Source of the DNA: Verrucomicrobiales bacterium
GTDB lineage: Bacteria; Verrucomicrobiota; Verrucomicrobiia; Limisphaerales; CAIMTB01
NCBI GenBank assembly: GCA_016795425.1
Contig: JAEUHG010000226.1
Span: forward strand, 1-54,355
Direction of reading: 5' to 3'
DNA: 54,355 nt
Numbering within the stretch: the stretch's first letter is position 1; every line of letters begins with the position of its first letter. Both the position numbers and the translations under genes were made by a program. The notes beneath the pieces were generated by a model. The model saw nothing but the letters and a program-made list of their open reading frames with translations. It searched no databases and was not told the origin of the DNA. Below, in pieces: positions 1 to 7,626 of the stretch.

Positions 1-1
1 T

Positions 2-370
2 GAATTCGAGTTTCGCGCCTTGCCCGGCATTCTCACTTCGGCCCGCTGGCCCATCGAGCTCACCGTCGACGAAATCGGGCGCACCGGGCTCGACACCACG
101 GTCGGACCCCGTTTCGAACTCAGCGTCGCATCGCGCCAAGTTCGATCCGTCCGACTCTCGCCAATTCGTTCAACCGACGTACCGACGGGCTCGCTGTTGG
201 TCGCCGGCGAACCCGAGCATCGGATTCGCTTGGAAGTCTCCACGAATCTGGAGACATGGATCGGATCGGTCGTTCTGCGCATCGGACTGTCCGGCGAGGA
301 ACGTGTCGAGTTGCCAACCCACTCGGAATCCACGCCGAGATTCTACCGCGCTGTCGTTCTCGATCCCTAG
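2..370 (+). CDS. C-terminal fragment of a secreted protein (cut by left edge)
   Basis: The frame is open to the first base of the window, so this is the 3' end of a longer gene and the TTG at 20 should not be taken as a start. The last ~50 residues carry a short domain common at the C-terminus of verrucomicrobial exported proteins: an 'RLEVSTNLETW' strand, then a stretch ending in 'RFYRAVVLD'. The same type of ending occurs in the proteins encoded at 36534, 38820, 46234 and 53175 of this window. The family is known for extracellular location; its function is not known to me. Nothing visible in the fragment tells what the missing N-terminal part does. Confidence 0.7.
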   Translation, partial: EFEFRALPGILTSARWPIELTVDEIGRTGLDTTVGPRFELSVASRQVRSVRLSPIRSTDVPTGSLLVAGEPEHRIRLEVSTNLETWIGSVVLRIGLSGEERVELPTHSESTPRFYRAVVLDP

Positions 371-398
371 CCGGGTCAACCGGCGAACTGACGCGTGG

Positions 399-1568
399 TT
401 ACACCGACGGCAGGTCAAAAGAGCCGGGAAAGTGCGCGGCATGGATGTCCCGTTCTGCCGCTAGAATTCCAAGTCGATGCAGGACTCCCATGTTCTGTGG
501 TGCATCCATCGCGCTGAGGCCTTCGATGACCTTCGGATCCTTGAGTTCCGGATCGAGGTCCCGGATCGACGCGTCGGTGAGGCTGACATTGTAGCGAAGG
601 TAACTGAGGAGTTTCGCCCCGCCGGGCGCGTCGTTGCTCAAGTCGCCCACCTGCCGATCCAACGACCGGGCCGTCGGACTGACGGACAGCCACTGCATCA
701 TCGTCTCCTGCAGCACCGCTGAATCCTCCATTAAACTCAGAAGCGCGTTGAGTGCCTGCTTCGCCGCCAGCCCGGCGTGCGCCACCGCGGGATCCGCCGC
801 GCCCGTGCCAACCGACACCACCAACAACCGATCCGGTCCCATTGGCCATCCCACCCGGTACCCCTCCATCGTCGCGAACATCACCGCCGCCAGCGCCGGG
901 TTGTTGTAGGGACTCACCCCACCGTCCACGAATTCGCCGATGACCGATTTCTGTCCGGTTCCCTTCGCAATCGTTATTCGCTCGGGATCGAAGAACGACG
1001 GAGCGGCGGTGGATGCGCGCACCACCTGCCAAAGGGGGTACTGCCCGTTGCCGATCACGCCCCCGGGACGGGTGCCGAAATACTGGCCTCGGGGATGATT
1101 CGAGAGTGGCCACGGACTGCCGGTGTCCATTCTCTTGGTCATCACCAGCAACCCGGTCTTGAGTTCGGGACCACCCAGCAGAGTCCCGGCCCCCAAGGCC
1201 TTCTTCAATTCGGCAACCAGCTTCACCTCGTCGTATTTTGCCCGCAATAATCCCTGGCGAAGCAGGCTCTTCTCGAACACGCGCTGGCCAAGATCCATGT
1301 ACTTCCGCCGCAACTCCTCGACCGACCATCCCAACGCCAGCATCGCGGCGATGATCGCGCCCGTGGATGTCCCCGCCATCAGATCGAAGTAGTGGCAGAG
1401 CCGAAACTCGTCACCGGCTCCGTGGCGCGCGCGCAGGTCATTCTCAATCTTCTGCAGCAGTCCCAGGGTCAGAATCCCGCGCAGGCCCCCGCCATCCAAC
1501 GCCAGGATGCGCTTGGGCGTGCCGTCGTTGGCCAAATGTTGGTCGCGCGTGCGAATCGAGTAGTTCAT
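399..1568 (-). CDS. Patatin-like phospholipase
   Basis: 389-residue predicted lipid acyl hydrolase. The patatin signature is complete: oxyanion-hole loop DGGGLRG (residues 25-31), nucleophile elbow GTSTG with Ser68, and the DGG dyad with Asp215. The region around residues 184-193 (RASTAAPSFF) is also typical. No signal peptide is visible, so it is probably cytoplasmic or peripheral at the membrane. It lies 55 bp downstream of the ThuA-like gene on the same strand and may share its transcript. Bacterial patatins act on phospholipid acyl chains; some (CapV/CapE) are effectors of CBASS anti-phage systems, but no nucleotide cyclase or other CBASS gene is nearby, so a housekeeping or lipid-turnover role is the simpler reading. 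The start is the only in-frame ATG at the right place, without a clear ribosome binding site. Confidence 0.9.
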   Translation of the reverse strand: MNYSIRTRDQHLANDGTPKRILALDGGGLRGILTLGLLQKIENDLRARHGAGDEFRLCHYFDLMAGTSTGAIIAAMLALGWSVEELRRKYMDLGQRVFEKSLLRQGLLRAKYDEVKLVAELKKALGAGTLLGGPELKTGLLVMTKRMDTGSPWPLSNHPRGQYFGTRPGGVIGNGQYPLWQVVRASTAAPSFFDPERITIAKGTGQKSVIGEFVDGGVSPYNNPALAAVMFATMEGYRVGWPMGPDRLLVVSVGTGAADPAVAHAGLAAKQALNALLSLMEDSAVLQETMMQWLSVSPTARSLDRQVGDLSNDAPGGAKLLSYLRYNVSLTDASIRDLDPELKDPKVIEGLSAMDAPQNMGVLHRLGILAAERDIHAAHFPGSFDLPSV

Positions 1569-1623
1569 GGCATGGAGAGTCCGTTAGGTCTCACGGCGAG
1601 ACTTCGAGGTCACGCGGCTCCGG

Positions 1624-2784
1624 CTACTTTCCGGCATAGCCAGGCAGCGGTTCGCCGTCATCGCCGAGTTTTCCGGCCGCCCACAGCAAGCCCCGGGCGA
1701 CCAGATCGAGGTAGACCGGCTCCTGCATCGTATGGTTGTAGTGTCCCACCGTGGTGCCGAACACCCGCGCCTTTCCAAAGGTGTTCACCCAGACATTCGC
1801 CTCACCGCGCTTGGTCTCGGGACTATAGCCCGTCGCCAAAGGGGTCGCGGTCTTCTCGATGCTGGCAATGTTGTACAATTCCTCCTTGGGCGTCTGCCAA
1901 ACCGCAGGGAACCCTTTCATGATCGGGTGCTCGGGCTTCACATTGGTCATCGGATAGGCGAAATGCGACCCATGCCCGTGGGACGTCACGCCGACGAAGC
2001 GGAACCAATCGTTGGTCGGAGCACGGTAGCAATGCATCGCACAATGGATGACCACCGCAGGCACCCCCTCGCGATGCGGTTTGACGATGCGTTCCAGCCA
2101 TTCCAATTCCTTTTCGTCCGAGAAACACTCGTTGTGCACCACGATGTCGAAGCCCGCCGCCCAGTCCTCCTTCTGATACGCGCTCACCTTGTGCTTGGTC
2201 CCCGTTTGTCCCGCATCCCGCACAATGGTCCAATCGACCCGGGCGCGCTTGGAGATGCCTTCGCTCAGGATCCGGTCCTGCCCCTCATAGTCATGACAGC
2301 AGCCGCCCGAAATCATGAGCGCACGAATCGGCCGTACCCCGCCGCCGTCCACGCCTCCCTTGCGACGATAACTCGCCAGGAACTGCCCGCCACCTGCCTC
2401 CGTTCGGAAGGCAGTCGGGCGCGACCCGCCCTCGAGCGCATAGCAGATGCGCATGCCGCTGGCGGTCCACTCGACAATCGCCGGGATTGTCCTGCCGGCG
2501 TTCGGGCCTTCGACCTCCTTGACGTCCATGGCCGCAGGCGATTTCGCCGCGTCGACCGTGAACGTCCCTTTGGCCGAAAGGTCGGGTCCCTTCAGTTCGT
2601 ACGTGCCCTCCTTCAAGGCCAATTCGAACGCCTCCATGGTCTCCCCCGGGATGCTGGTCCCGTTTAGCTCCGCAGCTTCGATCGACCATCGTCCATTCAG
2701 GCTGGTGACGGTGAGTTCCGCCGCTTGCCCGGCCATGGACCAAAGCAACGCAGCCACGCAAAAGAGAGATCGAGGAATCATCAT
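1624..2784 (-). CDS. Secreted TIGR03067-like domain plus ThuA-like domain protein
   Basis: Predicted 386-residue exported protein. I place the start at the ATG-ATG pair (2784/2781) because it begins a normal signal peptide (MMIPRSLFCVAALLWSMAGQA); a longer frame to 2838 adds only unlikely sequence. Residues ~22-140 resemble the lipocalin-like TIGR03067 domain of planctomycetes and verrucomicrobia ('LNGRWSIEAAELNG...'). After an RRKGGVDGGG linker comes a ThuA-like, class-I-glutamine-amidotransferase-like fold starting 'RPIRALMISGGCCHDYEGQ', with the usual 'VIHCAMHCYR' and 'GHGSHFAYPM' segments and the end block 'FGKARVFGTTVGHYNHTM'. ThuA proteins are linked to trehalose/disaccharide use, but the exported forms have no settled reaction. 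It is first in a two-gene run with the patatin gene. Confidence 0.85.
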   Translation of the reverse strand: MMIPRSLFCVAALLWSMAGQAAELTVTSLNGRWSIEAAELNGTSIPGETMEAFELALKEGTYELKGPDLSAKGTFTVDAAKSPAAMDVKEVEGPNAGRTIPAIVEWTASGMRICYALEGGSRPTAFRTEAGGGQFLASYRRKGGVDGGGVRPIRALMISGGCCHDYEGQDRILSEGISKRARVDWTIVRDAGQTGTKHKVSAYQKEDWAAGFDIVVHNECFSDEKELEWLERIVKPHREGVPAVVIHCAMHCYRAPTNDWFRFVGVTSHGHGSHFAYPMTNVKPEHPIMKGFPAVWQTPKEELYNIASIEKTATPLATGYSPETKRGEANVWVNTFGKARVFGTTVGHYNHTMQEPVYLDLVARGLLWAAGKLGDDGEPLPGYAGK

Positions 2785-3409
2785 GGGTTCGGGAATGGAT
2801 GGATGGCGACACTCCACGGGATCTCCGGGATTCGGCAACCCATTTCCTCCGTGTCATTTCCCGGAGCATGGATGCTCCGCTCCAAGGTCTCCACGCGTTC
2901 ACCGCAGGAACGCCACCCGTCGTTGGGTCATACCGCGGCGTTGGGTTTCACCCTTCAATCAATGGGGATTTCAAAAATTGCCGACCCGCTAGGGAACGTT
3001 TTCCTAGTGAAAACTCACTACGAAGATCCACGCTCATCAACGTCGAATCCGGGGTCGGGTCGTCCGCAATCTTCCGGGCGTCCCCCTCCTGCCTCCGTCG
3101 TCATTTCTCTTTCCTGGTCGTCCGACCTCCGCACCGTAAAATCGCCGTCACCGAAGTCGGACTTCTTTACACGGTACCGAATTCCTTAGGCAGGTCGAAC
3201 CTACCGTCGGCCAAGGACCTTAGCCCTGGTTCGGTTCTAAGTAGGTAGATTCATTGTTTGCGCGGTTTACAGTTCCGGTTTCGACCCCCTTTTCCGGCGT
3301 CGCTCGGCGGTGCGCCGTTGCCACGCGATCAAGACGCCGATTATCAAACAGTTCGGTGATTCTAGACATCCCGACCGGCCGACGGTCCGTTTCTGGCACA
3401 GGGGCTGCT
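2785..3409. other. Intergenic region without a convincing gene
   Basis: About 600 bp upstream of the ThuA-like gene. Open frames exist on both strands, but none has a recognisable protein, a good start context or the codon pattern of the neighbours. It contains the two abutting palindromes at 2989-3020, listed separately, and probably the leftward promoter for the ThuA-patatin pair. No tRNA-like cloverleaf and no known riboswitch core was recognised by eye. Confidence 0.5.
2989..3020. promoter_or_regulatory. Two abutting palindromes, candidate operator
   Basis: Positions 2989-3007 form a 19-bp dyad, CTAGGGAA-CGT-TTTCCTAG, with 8-position arms and one G/T mismatch. Positions 3005-3020 form a perfect 16-bp inverted repeat, TAGTGA-AAAC-TCACTA. 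The two share the bases TAG at 3005-3007. The spacing suits binding of a dimeric repressor or two adjacent dimers, about 205 bp upstream of the ThuA-like start. The cognate regulator is unknown and no regulator gene is adjacent. It is not the TGTTC-N4-GAACA type of LexA box. The symmetry is seen directly; the operator role is inference. Confidence 0.4.
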
Positions 3410-3649
3410 ATGAAAATGTCAGATTCGATGATCCGCGAAACCGTCAGGTCTGCCTCGTCCAAGCTGGTCCGCCTTCCCCGAATGATCACGGAGCGGGCGG
3501 CGAAAGCGGAGGTGGAAGGCGCGCGGGCACAGTCCAGGTCCAGTCTTCTGGAAGAGCTTGTCCTTGGCTTCGGACTGCTCTTTGGGAGGCAACGCCTGGC
3601 ACGAAATGCCGCAAGTCGTTCGCGCGGTCGCGGTCTGAGAATCGGTTAG
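3410..3649 (+). CDS. Doubtful small helical protein (79 aa)
   Basis: ATG at 3410 is preceded by AGGGG five bases upstream, a usable ribosome binding site. The frame encodes a basic, helix-prone 79-residue peptide (begins MKMSDSMIRETVRSASSKLV; hydrophobic patch LLEELVLGFGLLFG; Arg/Ser-rich tail). A strong intrinsic terminator begins 47 bp after the stop, which is what makes some rightward transcript here plausible. Against it: no recognised family, and third-codon positions look less GC-rich than in neighbouring genes. The terminator could equally belong to a non-coding RNA. Confidence 0.25.
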   Translation: MKMSDSMIRETVRSASSKLVRLPRMITERAAKAEVEGARAQSRSSLLEELVLGFGLLFGRQRLARNAASRSRGRGLRIG

Positions 3650-3696
3650 TGCCAGTGTTCGTGTTGGGGTTTGTTCAGAATGGTTGACTCGCATAG

Positions 3697-3735
3697 GAAT
3701 GGCGGTGCTGGGAGGCACCGCCATTCTTCTTTTTC
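3697..3735 (+). terminator. Strong intrinsic terminator
   Basis: Perfect 12-bp stem GAATGGCGGTGC (3697-3708) and GCACCGCCATTC (3715-3726) with a 6-base loop, followed at once by TTCTTTTTC. The T-run is only on the + strand, so it ends rightward transcription. It separates whatever is transcribed between 3020 and 3697 from the radical SAM/ketosynthase genes that start at 3865. Confidence 0.8.
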
Positions 3736-3864
3736 AGGGATCGACGCCCACTCCTTCGACGGCTTGGCTGCGGCACCTGTATCCCGCCGGATTTCCTCTT
3801 GATGCGGTCGTTCCCTGCGGCCCACGCTTGGTTCACCACCACCTACGGGCCAAGTCACTAGGGA

Positions 3865-6800
3865 ATGAAGATCACTTTCGTCTATCCCAGGTTCGAGAAA
3901 TTCCTGGGCAGTCTCCCTGAACTCGACGCCGGCGCGATCAACTACTATTTGGGAGATTACACGACCCCTCCTTCCCTCGGCATTCCCCTCCTGGCGGCCC
4001 TCACTCCGCCGGAAGTCGAGGTCGAACTGATCGATGACAACGGCGGGCAATCCATCCATTTCGACTCCCCCACGGACCTCGTCGCCATCAACTGTTTCAC
4101 TCCCCAGGCCAGTCGTGCGTTCGAGATCGCCGATGGTTTTCGATCCCACGGCAAGAAGGTCATTATGGGAGGCCTGTTCCCATCCTTCATGGCCGACGAA
4201 TGCCTGAAGCACGCCGATGCCGTCAATGTGGGCGAAGGCGAACCCACTTGGCCGGTTATCCTCCAGGACCTCGAAGCCGGCCGACTCCAGCGCCGTTACT
4301 CCGGCGGGTGCAATACCGACCCCGCTCGCATCCCGGCCGCCCGACGCGAAATCTTCTACCGAAACGACCACTACGATTGGGACGAGGACCTGATTCAGGT
4401 CATGCGGGGCTGCCTGTATTCGTGTCCGATGTGCCCGTTGCCCAATCAAATGGGGGGACGGATCCGCTTTCGACCCATCGACCGTGTGGTCGAGGAAATG
4501 CGTTCTCTGAAGCACGAGAACGTCTATCTCGCGGACGACATGCTTTTCTTCCCGCACCGGCACGTTCGCGACTATTCCGAAGCGCTGTTTCGCGCCATCG
4601 AACCACTGGGAAAGAAACTCTTCGTCAATACCACCATCGCCCTCAATCGCGATCCTGCATTTCTCGACCTCGCCGCCCGCGCCGGCGTGAAGAATTTCTA
4701 CTGCACGATGAACGTTGATCCGGTGTCGATCCGGGCCATCCAGGGCGGCGCCCAGGAACGCCAGGTTCTCATCGATCTCGTCAAGGCGACCGAGGATCGC
4801 GGCATGCGCTTCTTCGCCTCCGTCGGCATCGGTCGGGATTGGGATGACGACGGCATCTCCGACCGCGTGATCTCCCTGCTCTCGGCCGCCAACGTCCATA
4901 CCGCCGAGTTCTTCATCTTCACCCCTTTCCCGGGTTCCCCTCATTGGGATCGGATGCAGCGACAGGGCCGCATCTTCGACTACCACTGGGCCCACTACAA
5001 CGGCGCCCACGTCGTCGCTCGGCCTCAGCTTCTCACTCCGGACCAGCTCCGGGAGCAGTTCCTGCGGACTTGGCGGGAGTTTTTCAAACTGCAGAAGGAC
5101 CGCCACGCCGCGGCGTTCGAACCCGCCACGTGGAAGGATGGTGTTCAAGTGCTCGGCAAACCCCTGCAACGCCTCGGCACCCGCGATCAGGCGGTGATCA
5201 CCGGCATCGGCCTTCTCAGTCCTATCGGCAACGATCCCACCACCGTCACGGAAGCCCTGCGCGCGGGACAACACGGGATCGCTCCCGTCTCCCGCTTTCA
5301 GGTCAGCCATTTCCGCACCAACCTTGGCGGCGAAATCAAAGGCTTCGATCCCACGCAGGCATTGACCCTCGCCGAACAGGCGGAATTCGAGGACCGCTAT
5401 CTGCAGTATGCCATCGCCGCCGCCCGTCGAGCGCTCGCCCATGCCGGCATCGAGATCCCGGCGCCCGGCTCCAAACCGCGCCGCGACATCGCCCTCGTTC
5501 TGGGCACCTGCAACGGCGGCCTCAGTTCTGCCGAGGCGGAATACGCGTGGAAACACGGACGCAGCTCCCGCCCCTTCGACGAGGCCATGAATCTCCAGGC
5601 GCAGCTCTATGGCTTTGGCAAAGCCCTCGCCAGCGCCTTGCGCCTGGGCGGCGAGACCTGGGTCGTCACCACCGCCTGCTCCAGCACCACCGTCGCCCTC
5701 GGCCTCGCCCAGTCCCTGGTTCAGCGGGGCCATTATGACTTGGTCCTGGTGGGCGGCTCCGACGGCCTGTGCGTCGCCAACGTCTCGGGATTCGATGCCC
5801 TCAAGGCCACCGCTCCGGGCCGGATGGCCCCCTTTTCCCAGCCCTTCGGACTGAACATCGGCGAGGCCGCCTGCTTCTGGGTGGTGGAAGACATGGAGAA
5901 GGCGCTCTTGCGGGGCGCCGGTTGTCTGGGTCGCATCGCCGGCCACGCCACCACCTCCGACGCTTACCATCCCACCACCCCCGACCCCCGCGGCACCGGC
6001 GTCCACCGCACCTTGCTTGGCGCCCTCACCGACGCCGGACTCACCCTCGCCGACATTGGCTGCATTAACGCCCACGGCAGCGGCACCGAGGCCAACGACA
6101 AGGCTGAATCCCGCGGCATCGCCCGCTTCATCGAGGGCCACGACATCCCCGCCGTATCCACCAAGTCCTTCTTCGGACATTGCATGGGCGCCACCGGCAT
6201 CCTCGAGGCCACCAGCCAACTCCTGGCCATGAACGCCGGTTTCATCCCTCCAACGCTCAACTTCTCAGGGCCGCGCCCAGGCTGCTCCCTCGACTACGTC
6301 CCCAACACCGCGCGCGCCGCCGATTACCGGGCATTCCTCTCGGCCAACTATGCCTTCGGCGGCAACAACGCCGCGGTCGCTATCACCCGATGGGACGCAC
6401 CCCTTTCACCCCGCCAACGCCCGTCCCACCGAGTCGTCATCACCGGCGTTGGCGCCGTGACCTCCATCGGTCTGGGTATTGAGGACATCCTGGCCGGGCT
6501 CCAAAACCAAACCATCGGCATCAACCCCGTCACCCGTTTCCCCCTCAAGGGCCAGCGCGCCCAATGCTTCGGGGAAATCACCGACTTCCCCGCTTCGAAA
6601 ATCGACCGGCGCCTGGACTTCTCAGTGCTGAATCCCATCAGCCGGTTTGCCGTCTCCGCCGGCCGCCTGGCACTCGGCCATGCCGGCCTCAAATGGAGCC
6701 CCAACTCCGGTGACGATGTCGGCGTCGCCATGGGCGTCTGCAACGGGCCCTCCGAAATGGGACACATGGACAGCGTCTTCAGCAGCGACACCTACGTCGC

Positions 6801-7626
6801 CAATATACCCAGCTTCTCCAACATCACTTCCAATTCGACCGCCGGGTGGGTCTCCTCCCAACTCTACCTGCGCGGTGTGAATGCCTCCTTCTCCGCTGGT
6901 CCGCACGCGGGACTCCAAAGCCTCGCCTATGCCTACGACGCGCTGAGGGAAGGTCGAGCCAGGGTCATCCTCGCGGGGGCTGCCGATGAGGTCTACGCCC
7001 AGACCTTCTACAATTATGACGGCATGGATTTCCTCTTCGCCAACGAACAGGAGGCCTCCTACCACCTGCGGCCCGACGCCGCCAAAAACAAGGTGCTCGG
7101 TGACGGCGCCGCCCTGCTGGCGGTGGAGAGCGCCGATTCCGCCCTGCAACGCGGCGCTCGCATTCTCGGAGAGGTCCTCGGCTATGGCATGAGCATGGAC
7201 GCCGAAGGATTCCTGGCACCGAACCTCGGAACGGACGGCCTTCGACACGCGGTCCAACTCGCCCTCGATCGATCCGGACTCACCCCTGCGGACATCGGTT
7301 TGGTCGTCTGGGCCCCTCAGGGCAATCGCCAGGACCTCAAAGTCCTTCGCGTCGCCGAAGAGCTCTGGGGCCCCGCCTTCGCCCAAATCCCCATCGTCAC
7401 CACAACCTTCAATACCGGCTACATCGAGTCCGCCTCGATCCTGGTGAGCCTCGGCGCCGCGCTGGAAAATATCGCACGGGATCAGGACCTCTGGCCCCAA
7501 CGCACGGGGGTGCCGGAATTGGATCAACGCCCTCGCCGCCCCGCCGCCGACGGCATCCTTGCCGTCGGAAGCAGCGATGTCGGGTACAACTTCGCTGTGG
7601 TGCTGCGTCGCGGCTGGCGGCAATGA
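3865..7626 (+). CDS. Fusion: B12-type radical SAM + ketosynthase + degenerate ketosynthase
   Basis: 1253 residues, three enzymatic modules. Residues 1-150 look like the Rossmann-type B12-binding region of class B radical SAM enzymes (PPSLGIPLLAAL, GGLFPSF, HADAVNVGEGE). Residues 175-410 are a radical SAM domain with Cys183, Cys187 and Cys190 (CLYSCPMC), and a C-terminal part like hopanoid/BchE-type members (TPFPGSPHWDRM). Residues 441-845 are a FabF-like ketosynthase with the full triad: Cys605 (TACSSTT), His737 (NAHGSGTEAND) and Lys767/His772 (STKSFFGHCMG). Residues 853-1253 are a second ketosynthase fold with all catalytic residues lost: Phe1009 sits where Cys should be (SFSAGPHAG), His737's counterpart is Pro1151 and the second His is Tyr1186. 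This recalls the KS-alpha/chain-length-factor pair of type II PKS, here in one chain. A stop codon (TAG, 3859-3861) lies just upstream of the ATG, which fixes the N-terminus. The stop overlaps the next gene by ATGA. The product is unknown. Confidence 0.9.
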   Translation: MKITFVYPRFEKFLGSLPELDAGAINYYLGDYTTPPSLGIPLLAALTPPEVEVELIDDNGGQSIHFDSPTDLVAINCFTPQASRAFEIADGFRSHGKKVIMGGLFPSFMADECLKHADAVNVGEGEPTWPVILQDLEAGRLQRRYSGGCNTDPARIPAARREIFYRNDHYDWDEDLIQVMRGCLYSCPMCPLPNQMGGRIRFRPIDRVVEEMRSLKHENVYLADDMLFFPHRHVRDYSEALFRAIEPLGKKLFVNTTIALNRDPAFLDLAARAGVKNFYCTMNVDPVSIRAIQGGAQERQVLIDLVKATEDRGMRFFASVGIGRDWDDDGISDRVISLLSAANVHTAEFFIFTPFPGSPHWDRMQRQGRIFDYHWAHYNGAHVVARPQLLTPDQLREQFLRTWREFFKLQKDRHAAAFEPATWKDGVQVLGKPLQRLGTRDQAVITGIGLLSPIGNDPTTVTEALRAGQHGIAPVSRFQVSHFRTNLGGEIKGFDPTQALTLAEQAEFEDRYLQYAIAAARRALAHAGIEIPAPGSKPRRDIALVLGTCNGGLSSAEAEYAWKHGRSSRPFDEAMNLQAQLYGFGKALASALRLGGETWVVTTACSSTTVALGLAQSLVQRGHYDLVLVGGSDGLCVANVSGFDALKATAPGRMAPFSQPFGLNIGEAACFWVVEDMEKALLRGAGCLGRIAGHATTSDAYHPTTPDPRGTGVHRTLLGALTDAGLTLADIGCINAHGSGTEANDKAESRGIARFIEGHDIPAVSTKSFFGHCMGATGILEATSQLLAMNAGFIPPTLNFSGPRPGCSLDYVPNTARAADYRAFLSANYAFGGNNAAVAITRWDAPLSPRQRPSHRVVITGVGAVTSIGLGIEDILAGLQNQTIGINPVTRFPLKGQRAQCFGEITDFPASKIDRRLDFSVLNPISRFAVSAGRLALGHAGLKWSPNSGDDVGVAMGVCNGPSEMGHMDSVFSSDTYVANIPSFSNITSNSTAGWVSSQLYLRGVNASFSAGPHAGLQSLAYAYDALREGRARVILAGAADEVYAQTFYNYDGMDFLFANEQEASYHLRPDAAKNKVLGDGAALLAVESADSALQRGARILGEVLGYGMSMDAEGFLAPNLGTDGLRHAVQLALDRSGLTPADIGLVVWAPQGNRQDLKVLRVAEELWGPAFAQIPIVTTTFNTGYIESASILVSLGAALENIARDQDLWPQRTGVPELDQRPRRPAADGILAVGSSDVGYNFAVVLRRGWRQ

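Noticed and set aside
399..1568. Patatin gene as a CBASS anti-phage effector
   Set aside because: No nucleotide cyclase, ubiquitin-like or other CBASS partner lies nearby.
3271..3290. GGTTTCGAC-like string resembling the 5' end of tmRNA
   Set aside because: The rest of a tmRNA (acceptor stem, tag frame, CCA end) could not be found.
3646..6219. 857-codon open frame on the - strand opposite the radical SAM/ketosynthase gene
   Set aside because: It is a long antisense frame expected in GC-rich coding DNA; the sequence is Gly/Ala/Glu-biased, has no domain, and the + strand protein is unambiguous.
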